Source: Deltaproteobacteria bacterium (lineage in GTDB: Bacteria > Desulfobacterota > Binatia > UBA9968). Taken from it: DNA of 8,211 bases. A program made the translations under genes and the position numbers. Positions within the stretch are counted from its first letter, which is position 1; each line of letters begins with the position of its first letter. Below the pieces are notes generated by a model. It saw only the letters and a program-made list of their open reading frames with translations, did not search any database and had not been told where the DNA came from. Positions 1 through 7,026 of this stretch are shown here, in pieces. The stretch is taken from contig JAHKKJ010000128.1 in NCBI GenBank assembly GCA_020027655.1, positions 1 through 8,211 on the forward strand, in the 5' to 3' direction.

Positions 1-88
1 TTGCCCAAAGAACCATTCGGCGAGCCGTAACCCTTTTAACGGACTCGCGTTCTTGCTCCTGTAGGTCGTCGCTGAAGGATGCTATCAT
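1..88 (-). CDS. Possible divergent gene, N-terminal fragment only (tentative)
   Basis: On the minus strand a frame runs from an ATG at 88-86 to the left edge without a stop, giving about 29 residues. The first part is rich in acidic and basic residues (SFSDDLQEQERES) and it ends in RRMVLWA, a pattern that would suit a short cytoplasmic tail entering a membrane helix. In-frame ATGs also exist at 106-104 and 142-140, so the start is uncertain, and no strong ribosome binding site stands before any of them. The same frame stays open back into the kinase gene, so openness alone is weak evidence. The alternative is a + strand upstream gene that ends at the TAA at 28-30 (last residues KEPFGEP) or at another stop. 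I cannot assign a function. Confidence 0.22.
   Translation of the reverse strand, partial: MIASFSDDLQEQERESVKRVTARRMVLWA
20..48. other. Bulged inverted repeat in the left flank
   Basis: Bases 20-28 can pair with 39-48, forming a 9-base-pair stem with one bulged A at 43 and a 10-base loop that contains TTTT. It could be a weak terminator for a gene to the left or a structure in a leader. There is no clean run of T after the stem on either strand, so a classical intrinsic terminator is not well supported. The stem overlaps the in-frame TAA at 28-30 of one possible upstream + strand reading frame. Confidence 0.2.
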
Positions 89-154
89 TACAGAAAGGTC
101 CCGCATTCCAAAAAAGGCCCGTTCGGATCTGCGGCCGATCATTGGGAAATACTT

Positions 155-1060
155 ATGAGTGTTTTGGTTGTCGGTACGGTTGCGTTTGATTCCATTGAAA
201 CACCTTCCGGGTCCGCGGAACGCATACTTGGCGGGTCGGCGTCCTATTTCTCCCTGGCGGCGAGTTTTTTTACGTCAGTGCGCATTGTCGGAGTGATCGG
301 ACAGGATTTTCCTCAGGAATACCTGGAGCTATTCAGCCAACGGCAGATTGATCTCGAAGGCGTCCGGCGCGAAAAGGGCGATACCTTTCATTGGCGCGGT
401 CGCTATCATGAGGACATCAACGTGCGTGACACGCTGGAGCTGCACCTGAATGTTTTGGCTGGCTTTGTGCCGCAGCTGCCGGAGCGCTATCGCGACGCGG
501 AATATGTCTTTCTCGGCAATATTGATCCGGTTATGCAGCTCGAGGTGTTGAATCAGATCCGGCGAATGAAGTTGGTGGTCTGCGACACCATGGACCATTG
601 GATTCAAGGAAGTGTCGAAGAGCTCAGAAAAGTTCTCAAACGGATCGAGATGCTGGTGATCAATGATTCAGAAGCGCGCCTCCTGAGCGGCTACAGCAAT
701 ATCGTTCGAGCCGCCCGGGCGATTCTAAAAATGGGGCCCAAGGTGGTACTGATCAAGCGCGGCGAATACGGCGTGTTGCAGTTTTCGGATTCATCCATCT
801 TTGCAACCCCGGCCTACCCCCTCGAAGAAGTCTTCGATCCGACCGGCGCGGGGGATTCCTTTGCCGGTGGATTCATGGGCCAGCTGGCACGTTCCGGCGA
901 TCACAGTCAGAGGGGCATCCGGCGCGCCATTGTCTATGGCTCCGTCGTCGCGTCGTTTACCGTAGAAGACTTTGGTGTGAAGCGACTGACCAACGTATCG
1001 CTCCCGGACATCGAAGCGCGCTACAAGAGTTTTACCGAGTTGACCGACTTCCATACCTGA
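155..1060 (+). CDS. PfkB-family carbohydrate/nucleoside kinase
   Basis: This is a 301-residue cytoplasmic kinase of the ribokinase/PfkB fold, which transfers phosphate from ATP to a hydroxyl of a sugar or nucleoside. The N-terminus has the expected first strand (VLVVGTVAFDS, residues 3-13) and the substrate-side glycine pair in LGGSAS (25-30). NDSEA (170-174) matches the conserved Asn/Glu region near the metal and ATP. The C-terminal PfkB signature DPTGAGDSFAGG lies at 228-239, with Asp234 as the expected catalytic base. The length is normal for the family. The start is the ATG at 155, with a modest GGGA site at 144-147. The substrate cannot be read from the sequence: ribokinase, fructokinase and adenosine kinase relatives all share these motifs. 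It leads the gene chain and is followed after 4 bases by the glycosyltransferase, so a role in sugar supply is possible but is inference only. Confidence 0.9.
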   Translation: MSVLVVGTVAFDSIETPSGSAERILGGSASYFSLAASFFTSVRIVGVIGQDFPQEYLELFSQRQIDLEGVRREKGDTFHWRGRYHEDINVRDTLELHLNVLAGFVPQLPERYRDAEYVFLGNIDPVMQLEVLNQIRRMKLVVCDTMDHWIQGSVEELRKVLKRIEMLVINDSEARLLSGYSNIVRAARAILKMGPKVVLIKRGEYGVLQFSDSSIFATPAYPLEEVFDPTGAGDSFAGGFMGQLARSGDHSQRGIRRAIVYGSVVASFTVEDFGVKRLTNVSLPDIEARYKSFTELTDFHT

Positions 1061-1064
1061 CCTC

Positions 1065-2018
1065 ATGGAGCTTTCCATCGTTATTCCGGTTTACAACGAA
1101 GAGGAAAACGTCGAGCCGTTGATTCAAGAGATCAACGCGGCGCTAAGGCCGCTGGGGAAGCCCTACGAAATCGTGGTGGTCGATGACGGGAGCCGCGATG
1201 CTACGTTTGCCGTGCTCGCGCGGCTGCACCAACGCGAACCCTGTCTCCGGGTGGTGCGGCTCAAGCGCAATTTTGGTCAGACGGCCGCCATCGCGGCGGG
1301 TCTTACGTACGCTGGCGGTGACGTGGTTGTTCTCATGGACGGTGACGCGCAGAATGATCCAACCGATATTCCCGCGTTGCTGGCGGAATTGAAAAAAGGC
1401 AACGATCTCGTGTGCGGTTGGCGCTCCAACCGACGAGATCCGTTCTTGCATCGACGCCTGCCTTCGCTGATCGCCAACCGCCTCATTTCCTGGACGACAC
1501 AGGTCAAATTGCACGACTACGGCTGTACACTGAAGGCGATGCGCGGCGATGTCGCCAAAAACTTGAAGCTCTATGGCGAAATGCATCGGTTTATTCCGGC
1601 CATTGCTTATGAGCGCGGCGCCCGGGTCGCCGAGCTCAAGGTCAATCACCGCCCACGGCTCCATGGAAGCTCGAAATACGGGATTGCCAGGACGCTGCGG
1701 GTGGTTCTCGACTTGTTAACCGTCAAGTTTTTGATCAGTTACTCAACCCGACCGTCGCATGTGTTCGGCATCCTGGGTTTCAGTAGCGGCGGTCTAGGAT
1801 TTTTGATCGCGGTGTATCTAACATTTCAAAAGCTTGTGTACCAGGAGTCTATCGGTGGCAGGCCCCTCCTGCTGCTGGCGATTCTGCTGATCTTCATCGG
1901 CTTTCAGTTCCTTACCATGGGGTTATTGGGTGAGATGCTGTCGCGGACGTATCACGAATCTCAGGATAAAGCCGTCTTCGTCGTCAGAGAGCTACTGGGT
2001 GAAAGGAAGTGCGCATGA
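1065..2018 (+). CDS. Family 2 glycosyltransferase, polyprenyl-phosphate type (DPM1/GtrB/ArnC-like)
   Basis: This 317-residue protein has a cytoplasmic GT-A catalytic domain followed by two membrane helices. The GT2 motifs are IVIPVYNEEEN (5-15), VVVDDGS (37-43) and the metal-binding MDGDAQNDP (91-99). Further conserved acceptor-side motifs are DYGCTLKAMR (151-160), MHRF (173-176) and HGSSKYG (200-206). Hydrophobic stretches at about 231-254 and 266-290 would anchor it in the inner membrane. Relatives such as GtrB, ArnC and dolichol-phosphate mannose synthase transfer a sugar from a nucleotide donor to a polyprenyl phosphate, and this is the likely reaction here. The donor sugar is not determined; the next three genes make UDP-sugars, so a UDP-uronate, UDP-pentose or UDP-hexose is a reasonable guess. 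No clear Shine-Dalgarno precedes the ATG, which lies 4 bases after the kinase stop, so reinitiation is plausible. Its TGA overlaps the next start as ATGA. Confidence 0.9.
   Translation: MELSIVIPVYNEEENVEPLIQEINAALRPLGKPYEIVVVDDGSRDATFAVLARLHQREPCLRVVRLKRNFGQTAAIAAGLTYAGGDVVVLMDGDAQNDPTDIPALLAELKKGNDLVCGWRSNRRDPFLHRRLPSLIANRLISWTTQVKLHDYGCTLKAMRGDVAKNLKLYGEMHRFIPAIAYERGARVAELKVNHRPRLHGSSKYGIARTLRVVLDLLTVKFLISYSTRPSHVFGILGFSSGGLGFLIAVYLTFQKLVYQESIGGRPLLLLAILLIFIGFQFLTMGLLGEMLSRTYHESQDKAVFVVRELLGERKCA
2001..2007 (+). promoter_or_regulatory. Ribosome binding site that decides the UDP-glucose dehydrogenase start
   Basis: GAAAGGA lies 7 bases before the ATG at 2015. An in-frame GTG at 2009 would sit right against this site, which makes it an unlikely start. 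The ATG choice also makes the protein begin with MNLAVVGTGYVG, the usual N-terminus of the family. Confidence 0.65.
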
Positions 2019-3319
2019 ATCTTGCCGTGGTCGGTACGGGTTATGTGGGATTGGTCGCCGGCACCTGCTTCGCTGAGAGCGGCAACGACGTTACCTGCGT
2101 CGACATCGATGAGCAGAAGATTTCGATGTTGAAAGGAGGCAAGGTTCCTATCTACGAACCGGGGCTGGAAGAAATGGTCCGGCGCAACGCCGCCGAACAA
2201 CGATTATCGTTCACGACGGATCTCGATGGGGCGGTGAAGAAATCAAGTGTGATCTTCATAGCGGTGGGAACTCCCCAAGGTCCGAATGGTGATGCGAATA
2301 CCGACCACGTGCGGGCGACGGCCAAAGGCATCGCCAACGCGATGGACGGCTTTAGAATTATTGTCACCAAAAGCACCGTGCCGGTGGGAACGGCGGATCG
2401 GATTCAGCAATGGATGACGGAGGAAACCTCGCATCCCTTCGCGGTGGTTTCCAATCCCGAGTTTCTCAAGGAAGGGGCGGCGGTGGAGGACTTCATGAAG
2501 CCGGACCGGGTGGTGTTGGGCGGCGATAATACTGAAGCTCTTGAAGCCGTTAAAGAGCTTTACGAACCCTTCGTCCGGACCGGCAACCCCATTCTCGTCA
2601 TGGATAGCCGCAGCGCGGAGATGAGCAAGTATGCGGCGAATGCGATGCTGGCGACCAAAATATCCTTTATCAACGAGATCTCGCGACTATGCGAAACGAA
2701 GGGCGCGGACGTGGGCGAAGTCCGAAGGGCCATCGCTCTGGATCGTCGCATCGGCCCTCATTTTATCTTTCCCGGCGTCGGCTATGGCGGCTCCTGTTTC
2801 CCCAAAGACATCCGCGCTATGATCAGTATGGGCGAGGATGAGCCGGAGATGGTGCTCCTCAAAGCGGTAGAAAAAGTAAACCAGCGACAAAAGGGAATTT
2901 TGATCGAGAAAGTTACCCGGCATTTCGGCGCCGATCTGGCAGGCTTGACGTTTGCGGTTTGGGGTCTGGCGTTCAAGCCGCGCACCGACGACATGAGAGA
3001 TGCGCCGTCGATCACGGTCATCGAAGCGCTGTTAAAAGCCGGAGCCAAAGTCCAAGCCTTTGATCCCGAGGCCATGGGCGAGGCCAAGAAAATTTTTGCC
3101 GATCGCATCCAATACGCCAATCGGAATTATGAGGCGCTGCCCGGCGCCGCGGCATTGCTGGTTTTGACTGAATGGAATGAATTCCGTCGACCTGACTTTG
3201 TGCGAATCAAACAGCTGCTCGAGCACCCAGTTATCTTCGATGGCCGTAACCTCTACGATCCGACGGATATCCGCAGGCTTGGATTCCAGTATTATTCTAT
3301 AGGAAGAAATGATGGCTAG
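2015..3319 (+). CDS. ugd: UDP-glucose 6-dehydrogenase
   Basis: This 434-residue cytoplasmic enzyme oxidises UDP-glucose twice with NAD+ to give UDP-glucuronate. The N-terminal Rossmann motif GTGYVGL is at 7-13 and the first-strand acidic end CVDID is at 28-32. VGTPQGPNG (84-92) and TKSTVPVGT (118-126) are typical of the family. The expected catalytic residues are present: Glu149 in NPEFLKEG, Lys205 and Asn209 in the central helix, the thiohemiacetal-forming Cys261 in GYGGSCFPKD, and Asp265. The C-terminal UDP-binding domain contains GLAFKPRTDDMRDAPS (317-332) and FDGRNLYDP (408-416). The length is normal. The start overlaps the preceding stop (ATGA at 2015-2018), and the end overlaps the next gene by 8 bases. 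The product is the substrate of the next enzyme. Orthologues carry the names ugd, udg or tuaD; UDP-ManNAc dehydrogenase is a relative, but the motifs favour UDP-glucose. Confidence 0.95.
   Translation: MNLAVVGTGYVGLVAGTCFAESGNDVTCVDIDEQKISMLKGGKVPIYEPGLEEMVRRNAAEQRLSFTTDLDGAVKKSSVIFIAVGTPQGPNGDANTDHVRATAKGIANAMDGFRIIVTKSTVPVGTADRIQQWMTEETSHPFAVVSNPEFLKEGAAVEDFMKPDRVVLGGDNTEALEAVKELYEPFVRTGNPILVMDSRSAEMSKYAANAMLATKISFINEISRLCETKGADVGEVRRAIALDRRIGPHFIFPGVGYGGSCFPKDIRAMISMGEDEPEMVLLKAVEKVNQRQKGILIEKVTRHFGADLAGLTFAVWGLAFKPRTDDMRDAPSITVIEALLKAGAKVQAFDPEAMGEAKKIFADRIQYANRNYEALPGAAALLVLTEWNEFRRPDFVRIKQLLEHPVIFDGRNLYDPTDIRRLGFQYYSIGRNDG
3301..3306 (+). promoter_or_regulatory. Ribosome binding site for the UDP-glucuronate decarboxylase gene
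   Basis: AGGAAG lies within the last codons of the dehydrogenase gene. Two adjacent ATGs follow, at 3309 and 3312. Measured from AGGA, the second is 7 bases away and the first 4, so the second start (protein MARYLITGG) is preferred. The two differ by one residue. Confidence 0.6.
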
Positions 3320-4259
3320 GTATTTGATCACCGGTGGTGCCGGCTTTATCGGGTCGCATCTCTGCGAAAGTTTTCTCAAGCAAGGACACGAAGTCATCTG
3401 CGTGGACAATTACTCCACCGGGGCGCAAGAAAACATTTTCAGCTTTGCGTCCAATCCGCGGTTTCGGTTCCTCGATCACAACGTGAGCCGGTTTATCGAT
3501 ATCGGCGGGTCCCTAAACTATGTCCTCCATTTTGCGTCGCCGGCTAGCCCGGTAGATTATCTTGAACTTCCCATTCCGACCCTGAAAGTTGGTTCGCTCG
3601 GCACGCACAACGCCCTGGGTTTGGCGAGAGCAAAGAAGGCCGTGTTTCTCCTCGCCTCGACGTCCGAGGTTTACGGTGATCCTTTGGTGCGACCGCAAAA
3701 TGAAGAGTATTGGGGAAACGTTAACCCGGTCGGCCCGCGGGGGGTTTACGATGAAGCAAAACGATTCGCTGAGGCGATCACGATGGCCTACCATCGCTAT
3801 CACAATTTGGACACGCGCATTGTGCGGATTTTCAATACCTACGGGCCGCGCATGCGCATGCGGGACGGACGGGTCGTGCCGAATTTCATCACGCAAGCGC
3901 TCAAAGGCGAGCCGCTCACGGTATACGGGCAAGGTGAGCAGACCCGAAGCTTTCAATACGTCGATGATCTGGTAACCGGGATCCATCGGCTGCTCGAATC
4001 GCAAGAACATCTGCCGGTTAATATCGGTAATCCGCACGAAATGACCGTCCTCCAGTTTGCCAAGAAAATCCTGGAGCTCACGGGTTCAAAGAGCTCCATC
4101 GAATATAAACCCCTGCCGCAGGACGATCCCCAGGTGCGTCAACCCGACATCTCCAAGGCCAAGAGAGTATTGAACTGGGAGCCCAAGGTGTCCCTGGACG
4201 AAGGGCTGGCCAAGACCATAGAGTATTTTCGCACGCGACTGGAGGAGCAGAAGGTATGA
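3312..4259 (+). CDS. UDP-glucuronate decarboxylase-type SDR enzyme (UDP-xylose synthase)
   Basis: This 315-residue extended short-chain dehydrogenase probably uses tightly bound NAD+ to oxidise C4 of UDP-glucuronate, lose CO2 and yield UDP-xylose. The nucleotide-binding motif GGAGFIGSH is at 8-16. The family hallmark FASPASPVDY lies at 74-83. The catalytic set is visible: Thr117 and Glu119 in STSEVYGDP, Tyr146 and Lys150 in GPRGVYDEAKR, and Arg276 in the DDPQVRQPDI segment, the counterpart of the catalytic arginine in UXS and ArnA-type decarboxylases. NTYGPRMR (175-182) and the QTRSFQYVDDL substrate region (210-220) also match. The length fits soluble bacterial UXS proteins. It follows UDP-glucose dehydrogenase with an 8-base overlap, which strongly supports the substrate. 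Close relatives include dTDP-glucose dehydratases, but the ASPASP and VYDEAK signatures favour the decarboxylase. Confidence 0.86.
   Translation: MARYLITGGAGFIGSHLCESFLKQGHEVICVDNYSTGAQENIFSFASNPRFRFLDHNVSRFIDIGGSLNYVLHFASPASPVDYLELPIPTLKVGSLGTHNALGLARAKKAVFLLASTSEVYGDPLVRPQNEEYWGNVNPVGPRGVYDEAKRFAEAITMAYHRYHNLDTRIVRIFNTYGPRMRMRDGRVVPNFITQALKGEPLTVYGQGEQTRSFQYVDDLVTGIHRLLESQEHLPVNIGNPHEMTVLQFAKKILELTGSKSSIEYKPLPQDDPQVRQPDISKAKRVLNWEPKVSLDEGLAKTIEYFRTRLEEQKV
4241..4246 (+). promoter_or_regulatory. Strong Shine-Dalgarno for the epimerase gene
   Basis: GGAGGA lies inside the end of the decarboxylase gene, 9 bases before the ATG at 4256. It is the best match to the anti-Shine-Dalgarno that I noticed in the cluster, so the epimerase can be initiated directly as well as by coupling through the ATGA overlap. 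Confidence 0.65.
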
Positions 4260-5182
4260 AAATTGTGGTGACGGGCGGGGCGGGTTTCATTGCATCCCAT
4301 ATCGCTGATGCTTATATTAATCGAGGTCACGAGGTATATATCATTGATGACCTCTCCACCGGACAAAAGAGAAATCTAAATCCCAGCGCCAAAATTTACA
4401 CGGTTGATATCGCCGATCCCAAAGCCGCTCAGTTGATTACAGAGATCAAGCCGGATGTTTTGAACCACCATGCGGCGCAGATGGATGTGCGCCGCTCCGT
4501 GGCTGATCCCACCTTCGATGCGCGCATCAACATCATCGGTTTCATCAATTTGTTGGAGGCTTGTAAGGATGCAGGCGTGAAGAGGGTCATTTTTTCCTCT
4601 TCGGGCGGGGCCGTTTATGGCGACCGTGAGCCGATCCCGGCCACTGAGGAGCATGAGACCTTGCCCCTGAGTCCCTACGGAGTCAGCAAGCTCACCGGCG
4701 AACTCTATCTCGGCTATTACCACATGGCCTTTGGTTTGCCTTACGTCGCGCTGCGCTACGCAAACGTCTACGGACCGCGACAGTCGACCCTAGGCGAGGC
4801 CGGCGTCGTCGCGATATTTATTTCGCAACTCCTTGCCGGCAAAAGTCCCGTGATCAACGGCGACGGCAAACAGACCCGTGACTATGTTTTTGTCGGCGAT
4901 GTCGTGCAAGCCAACGTCTCGGCCCTCGAACGCGACTATACGGGCGCCGTGAATATCGGTACTGGCAAAGAGACCGACGTCGTGACAGTCTGTAAATTGC
5001 TGCGGGAAGGCGTCGGGTCGCCGGTGGAGGCGATTCACGGCCCGGCCAAATTGGGTGAGCAACGGCGGAGCTGCTTGGAGACGGCATTGGCGCGGAAGGT
5101 GTTGGGATGGAGGCCCGAAGTGGGTCTCAGAGAAGGTTTGGAGCAAACAATCGCTTACTATCGTGAGGCCGGTCCGGCATGA
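4256..5182 (+). CDS. GalE-like UDP-sugar 4-epimerase (extended SDR family)
   Basis: This 308-residue cytoplasmic SDR enzyme is expected to invert C4 of a UDP-sugar through a transient keto intermediate with bound NAD+. The cofactor motif is GGAGFIASH (7-15), with Ala in place of the more usual Gly. The acidic pair DDLSTG (31-36) binds the adenosine ribose. The catalytic serine region SSSGGAVYGD is at 114-123, and the Tyr/Lys pair is Tyr141 and Lys145 in SPYGVSKLTGE. RYANVYGPRQ (167-176) and NGDGKQTRDYVFVGDV (201-216) are standard for GalE-type enzymes. The length fits the short GalE group. The substrate is open: UDP-glucose/galactose, UDP-glucuronate/galacturonate, or UDP-xylose/L-arabinose. 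The last is attractive because UDP-xylose synthase lies directly upstream, but this is inference from context. ATGA overlaps join it to both neighbours. Confidence 0.87.
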   Translation: MKIVVTGGAGFIASHIADAYINRGHEVYIIDDLSTGQKRNLNPSAKIYTVDIADPKAAQLITEIKPDVLNHHAAQMDVRRSVADPTFDARINIIGFINLLEACKDAGVKRVIFSSSGGAVYGDREPIPATEEHETLPLSPYGVSKLTGELYLGYYHMAFGLPYVALRYANVYGPRQSTLGEAGVVAIFISQLLAGKSPVINGDGKQTRDYVFVGDVVQANVSALERDYTGAVNIGTGKETDVVTVCKLLREGVGSPVEAIHGPAKLGEQRRSCLETALARKVLGWRPEVGLREGLEQTIAYYREAGPA

Positions 5183-6972
5183 GTTTGGATCATATCCGCA
5201 ATTTTTCCATCATTGCTCATATCGACCATGGCAAATCGACCTTGGCAGATCGGTTACTGGAGTTTACGGGGGCGGTGAGCGAACGGGAGAAAACCGATCA
5301 GATTCTCGACAGTATGGACCTTGAACGGGAGCGGGGTATTACCATCAAGGCTAGCCCGGTATGTCTGCGCTACCTGGCCAAAGACGGCAAAGAGTACAAG
5401 TTGAATTTGATCGATACGCCGGGACATGTCGACTTTACTTACGAAGTGTCGCGCAGCCTCGGGGCCTGCGAGGGCGCCTTGCTGGTCGTCGATGCGGCGC
5501 AAGGGGTCGAGGCGCAGACGGTGGCGAATGTTCATATGGCTCTGGATCATGATCTGGAGGTCCTTCCGGTTATCAACAAGATCGATCTACCGAGCGCCGA
5601 TCCCGAGCGGGTGAGAAAGGACATCGAGGATATCATCGGGCTTGATGCCTCCTGTGCTATCCTGGCCAGTGCCAAGGAAGGGATTGGGACTCAGGAGATT
5701 CTTGAGGGTATCATCAACCACTTTCCCCCGCCGAAGGGCGACCCGGATGCGCCGCTACGAGCGTTGATCATCGATAGTTGGTTCGATCCGTATCACGGCG
5801 CGGTGGTCATGATGCGCATCTTCGACGGCACTATTGGCAAAGGAACTAAGATCCGGATGATGTCCAGCGGCAGAGTCTTTGAAGTCACACGTGTAGGGAT
5901 ATACGCTCCGGCACCGGTCGAAGTGGTGGAAATGAAGGCTGGGGAGGTGGGCTTCCTCATGGCGGGCATCAAGGAAGTTAAGGAGACTCGGATCGGCGAT
6001 ACCATTACCGCTGACGAGCGCCCCGCCAGTGAACCCCTTGCCGGATTCAAGCCCATGAAACCGATGGTGTTTAGCGGCCTCTATCCGACGGACGCCACTG
6101 AGTACCAAGGCTTGCGCGATGCGTTGGAGAAACTGCAGTTGAACGACTCTTCTTTTACGTTTGAACCGGAAACTTCCCAGGCCTTGGGGTTTGGCTTTCG
6201 CTGTGGCTTTTTGGGCCTGTTGCATATGGATATCGTGCGCGAACGGCTGGAGCGGGAGTTCGCTTTAAGGCTCATTACAACCGCCGCCACGGTCGTTTAT
6301 CGCGTCATCACCACGACTGGACAGACCCTGCTTATTGACAACCCGGTAAAGCTCCCGTCAGAATCAGATATAGAGCAGATCGAAGAGCCGGTGATTCAAG
6401 CGACCATCCATTTGCCGCAGGAATTTCTCGGCGGCGTGCTCGGTATCTGCGAGGAGAAGCGTGGGTCGCAAAAAGAGATTCGTTACCTTGGACCCAAGCG
6501 GGTCATGCTGGTCTACGAGTTGCCGCTCAATGAAATCGTCGTCGATTTTTACGATCGACTGAAATCGGTTAGCCGCGGTTACGCGTCGATGGATTACGAA
6601 ATAGCGGGCTACCGGCCGGCCGAGCTCGTCAAATTGGACGTGCGCATCAATGGCGACGTTGTCGATGCTATGTCGATGATCGTGCACCGGGACAAAGCCT
6701 ATTATCGAGGGCGAGAATTAGTCCAGCGCATGCGGCAATTGATACCCCGGCAACTTTTCGAAGTCGTCATTCAAGCGGCCATTGGCAGCCGGATTATTGC
6801 GCGGGAGTCGGTCAAGCCGCTAAGAAAAAACGTTACCGCCAAATGCTATGGGGGCGATATTACCCGCAAGCGCAAACTGCTGGAGCGACAGAAGGAAGGT
6901 AAGAAACGAATGAAACAAGTCGGCAAAGTAGAAATTCCGCAAGAGGCGTTCCTCGCCGCTTTGAAAGTTTAA
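5179..6972 (+). CDS. lepA: Elongation factor 4 (LepA), ribosomal back-translocase GTPase
   Basis: This 597-residue translational GTPase is related to EF-G. It binds the ribosome, is reported to promote back-translocation, and affects ribosome assembly and initiation. All G motifs are intact: P-loop AHIDHGKST (13-21), switch I RGITI (52-56), DTPGH (79-83), NKID (133-136) and SAK (164-166). The EF-G-like domain II and two alpha/beta domains follow. The LepA-specific C-terminal domain is complete, with the basic ITRKRKLLERQKEGKKRMK stretch near the end. The length is that of canonical LepA. A modest GTGAGG site (5163-5168) lies 10 bases upstream. The start overlaps the epimerase stop as ATGA, which places this housekeeping gene at the tail of a sugar cassette. 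Signal peptidase I follows, the same lepA-lepB order as in Escherichia coli. Confidence 0.98.
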   Translation: MSLDHIRNFSIIAHIDHGKSTLADRLLEFTGAVSEREKTDQILDSMDLERERGITIKASPVCLRYLAKDGKEYKLNLIDTPGHVDFTYEVSRSLGACEGALLVVDAAQGVEAQTVANVHMALDHDLEVLPVINKIDLPSADPERVRKDIEDIIGLDASCAILASAKEGIGTQEILEGIINHFPPPKGDPDAPLRALIIDSWFDPYHGAVVMMRIFDGTIGKGTKIRMMSSGRVFEVTRVGIYAPAPVEVVEMKAGEVGFLMAGIKEVKETRIGDTITADERPASEPLAGFKPMKPMVFSGLYPTDATEYQGLRDALEKLQLNDSSFTFEPETSQALGFGFRCGFLGLLHMDIVRERLEREFALRLITTAATVVYRVITTTGQTLLIDNPVKLPSESDIEQIEEPVIQATIHLPQEFLGGVLGICEEKRGSQKEIRYLGPKRVMLVYELPLNEIVVDFYDRLKSVSRGYASMDYEIAGYRPAELVKLDVRINGDVVDAMSMIVHRDKAYYRGRELVQRMRQLIPRQLFEVVIQAAIGSRIIARESVKPLRKNVTAKCYGGDITRKRKLLERQKEGKKRMKQVGKVEIPQEAFLAALKV

Positions 6973-7011
6973 CACGGGTGATTGATGTCCATCGATAAAG
7001 CGTCCAAGGCG

Positions 7012-7017
7012 AAGGAA
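7012..7017 (+). promoter_or_regulatory. Ribosome binding site favouring the downstream lepB start
   Basis: AAGGAA stands 9-10 bases before the ATG at 7027. The earlier in-frame candidates, TTG at 6982 and ATG at 6985, have only a GGGTG at 6976-6980 with short spacing. This favours 7027, but the earlier ATG, which would add 14 residues, cannot be excluded. Confidence 0.5.
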
Positions 7018-7026
7018 CGATCTCAT

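Noticed and set aside
53..88. Possible sigma-70 promoter: TTGCTC at 53-58 and TATCAT at 83-88
   Set aside because: The spacing is 24 bases, far from the usual 16-18, and no better -35 element lies at the right distance from TATCAT.
1143..1664. Long minus-strand open frame of 173 residues inside the glycosyltransferase gene
   Set aside because: It lies wholly inside a gene with clear family motifs on the + strand, has no recognisable domain, and is explained by codon bias on the coding strand.
2009..2014. GTG start for UDP-glucose dehydrogenase, adding two residues
   Set aside because: The Shine-Dalgarno ends at 2007, too close to 2009, while the ATG at 2015 has good spacing and gives the standard family N-terminus.
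3513..4037. Minus-strand open frame of 174 residues inside the decarboxylase gene
   Set aside because: It is a shadow of a well-supported + strand gene; its composition is rich in Arg and His and it has no motif of its own.
1065..5182. Aminoarabinose (Arn) lipid A modification operon
   Set aside because: The glycosyltransferase resembles ArnC and the decarboxylase resembles part of ArnA, but there is no ArnB aminotransferase, no formyltransferase domain, no ArnD deformylase and no ArnT in the window.
5755..6225. Minus-strand open frame of 156 residues inside lepA
   Set aside because: It is antisense to a highly conserved protein, with no ribosome binding site or domain that I can support.
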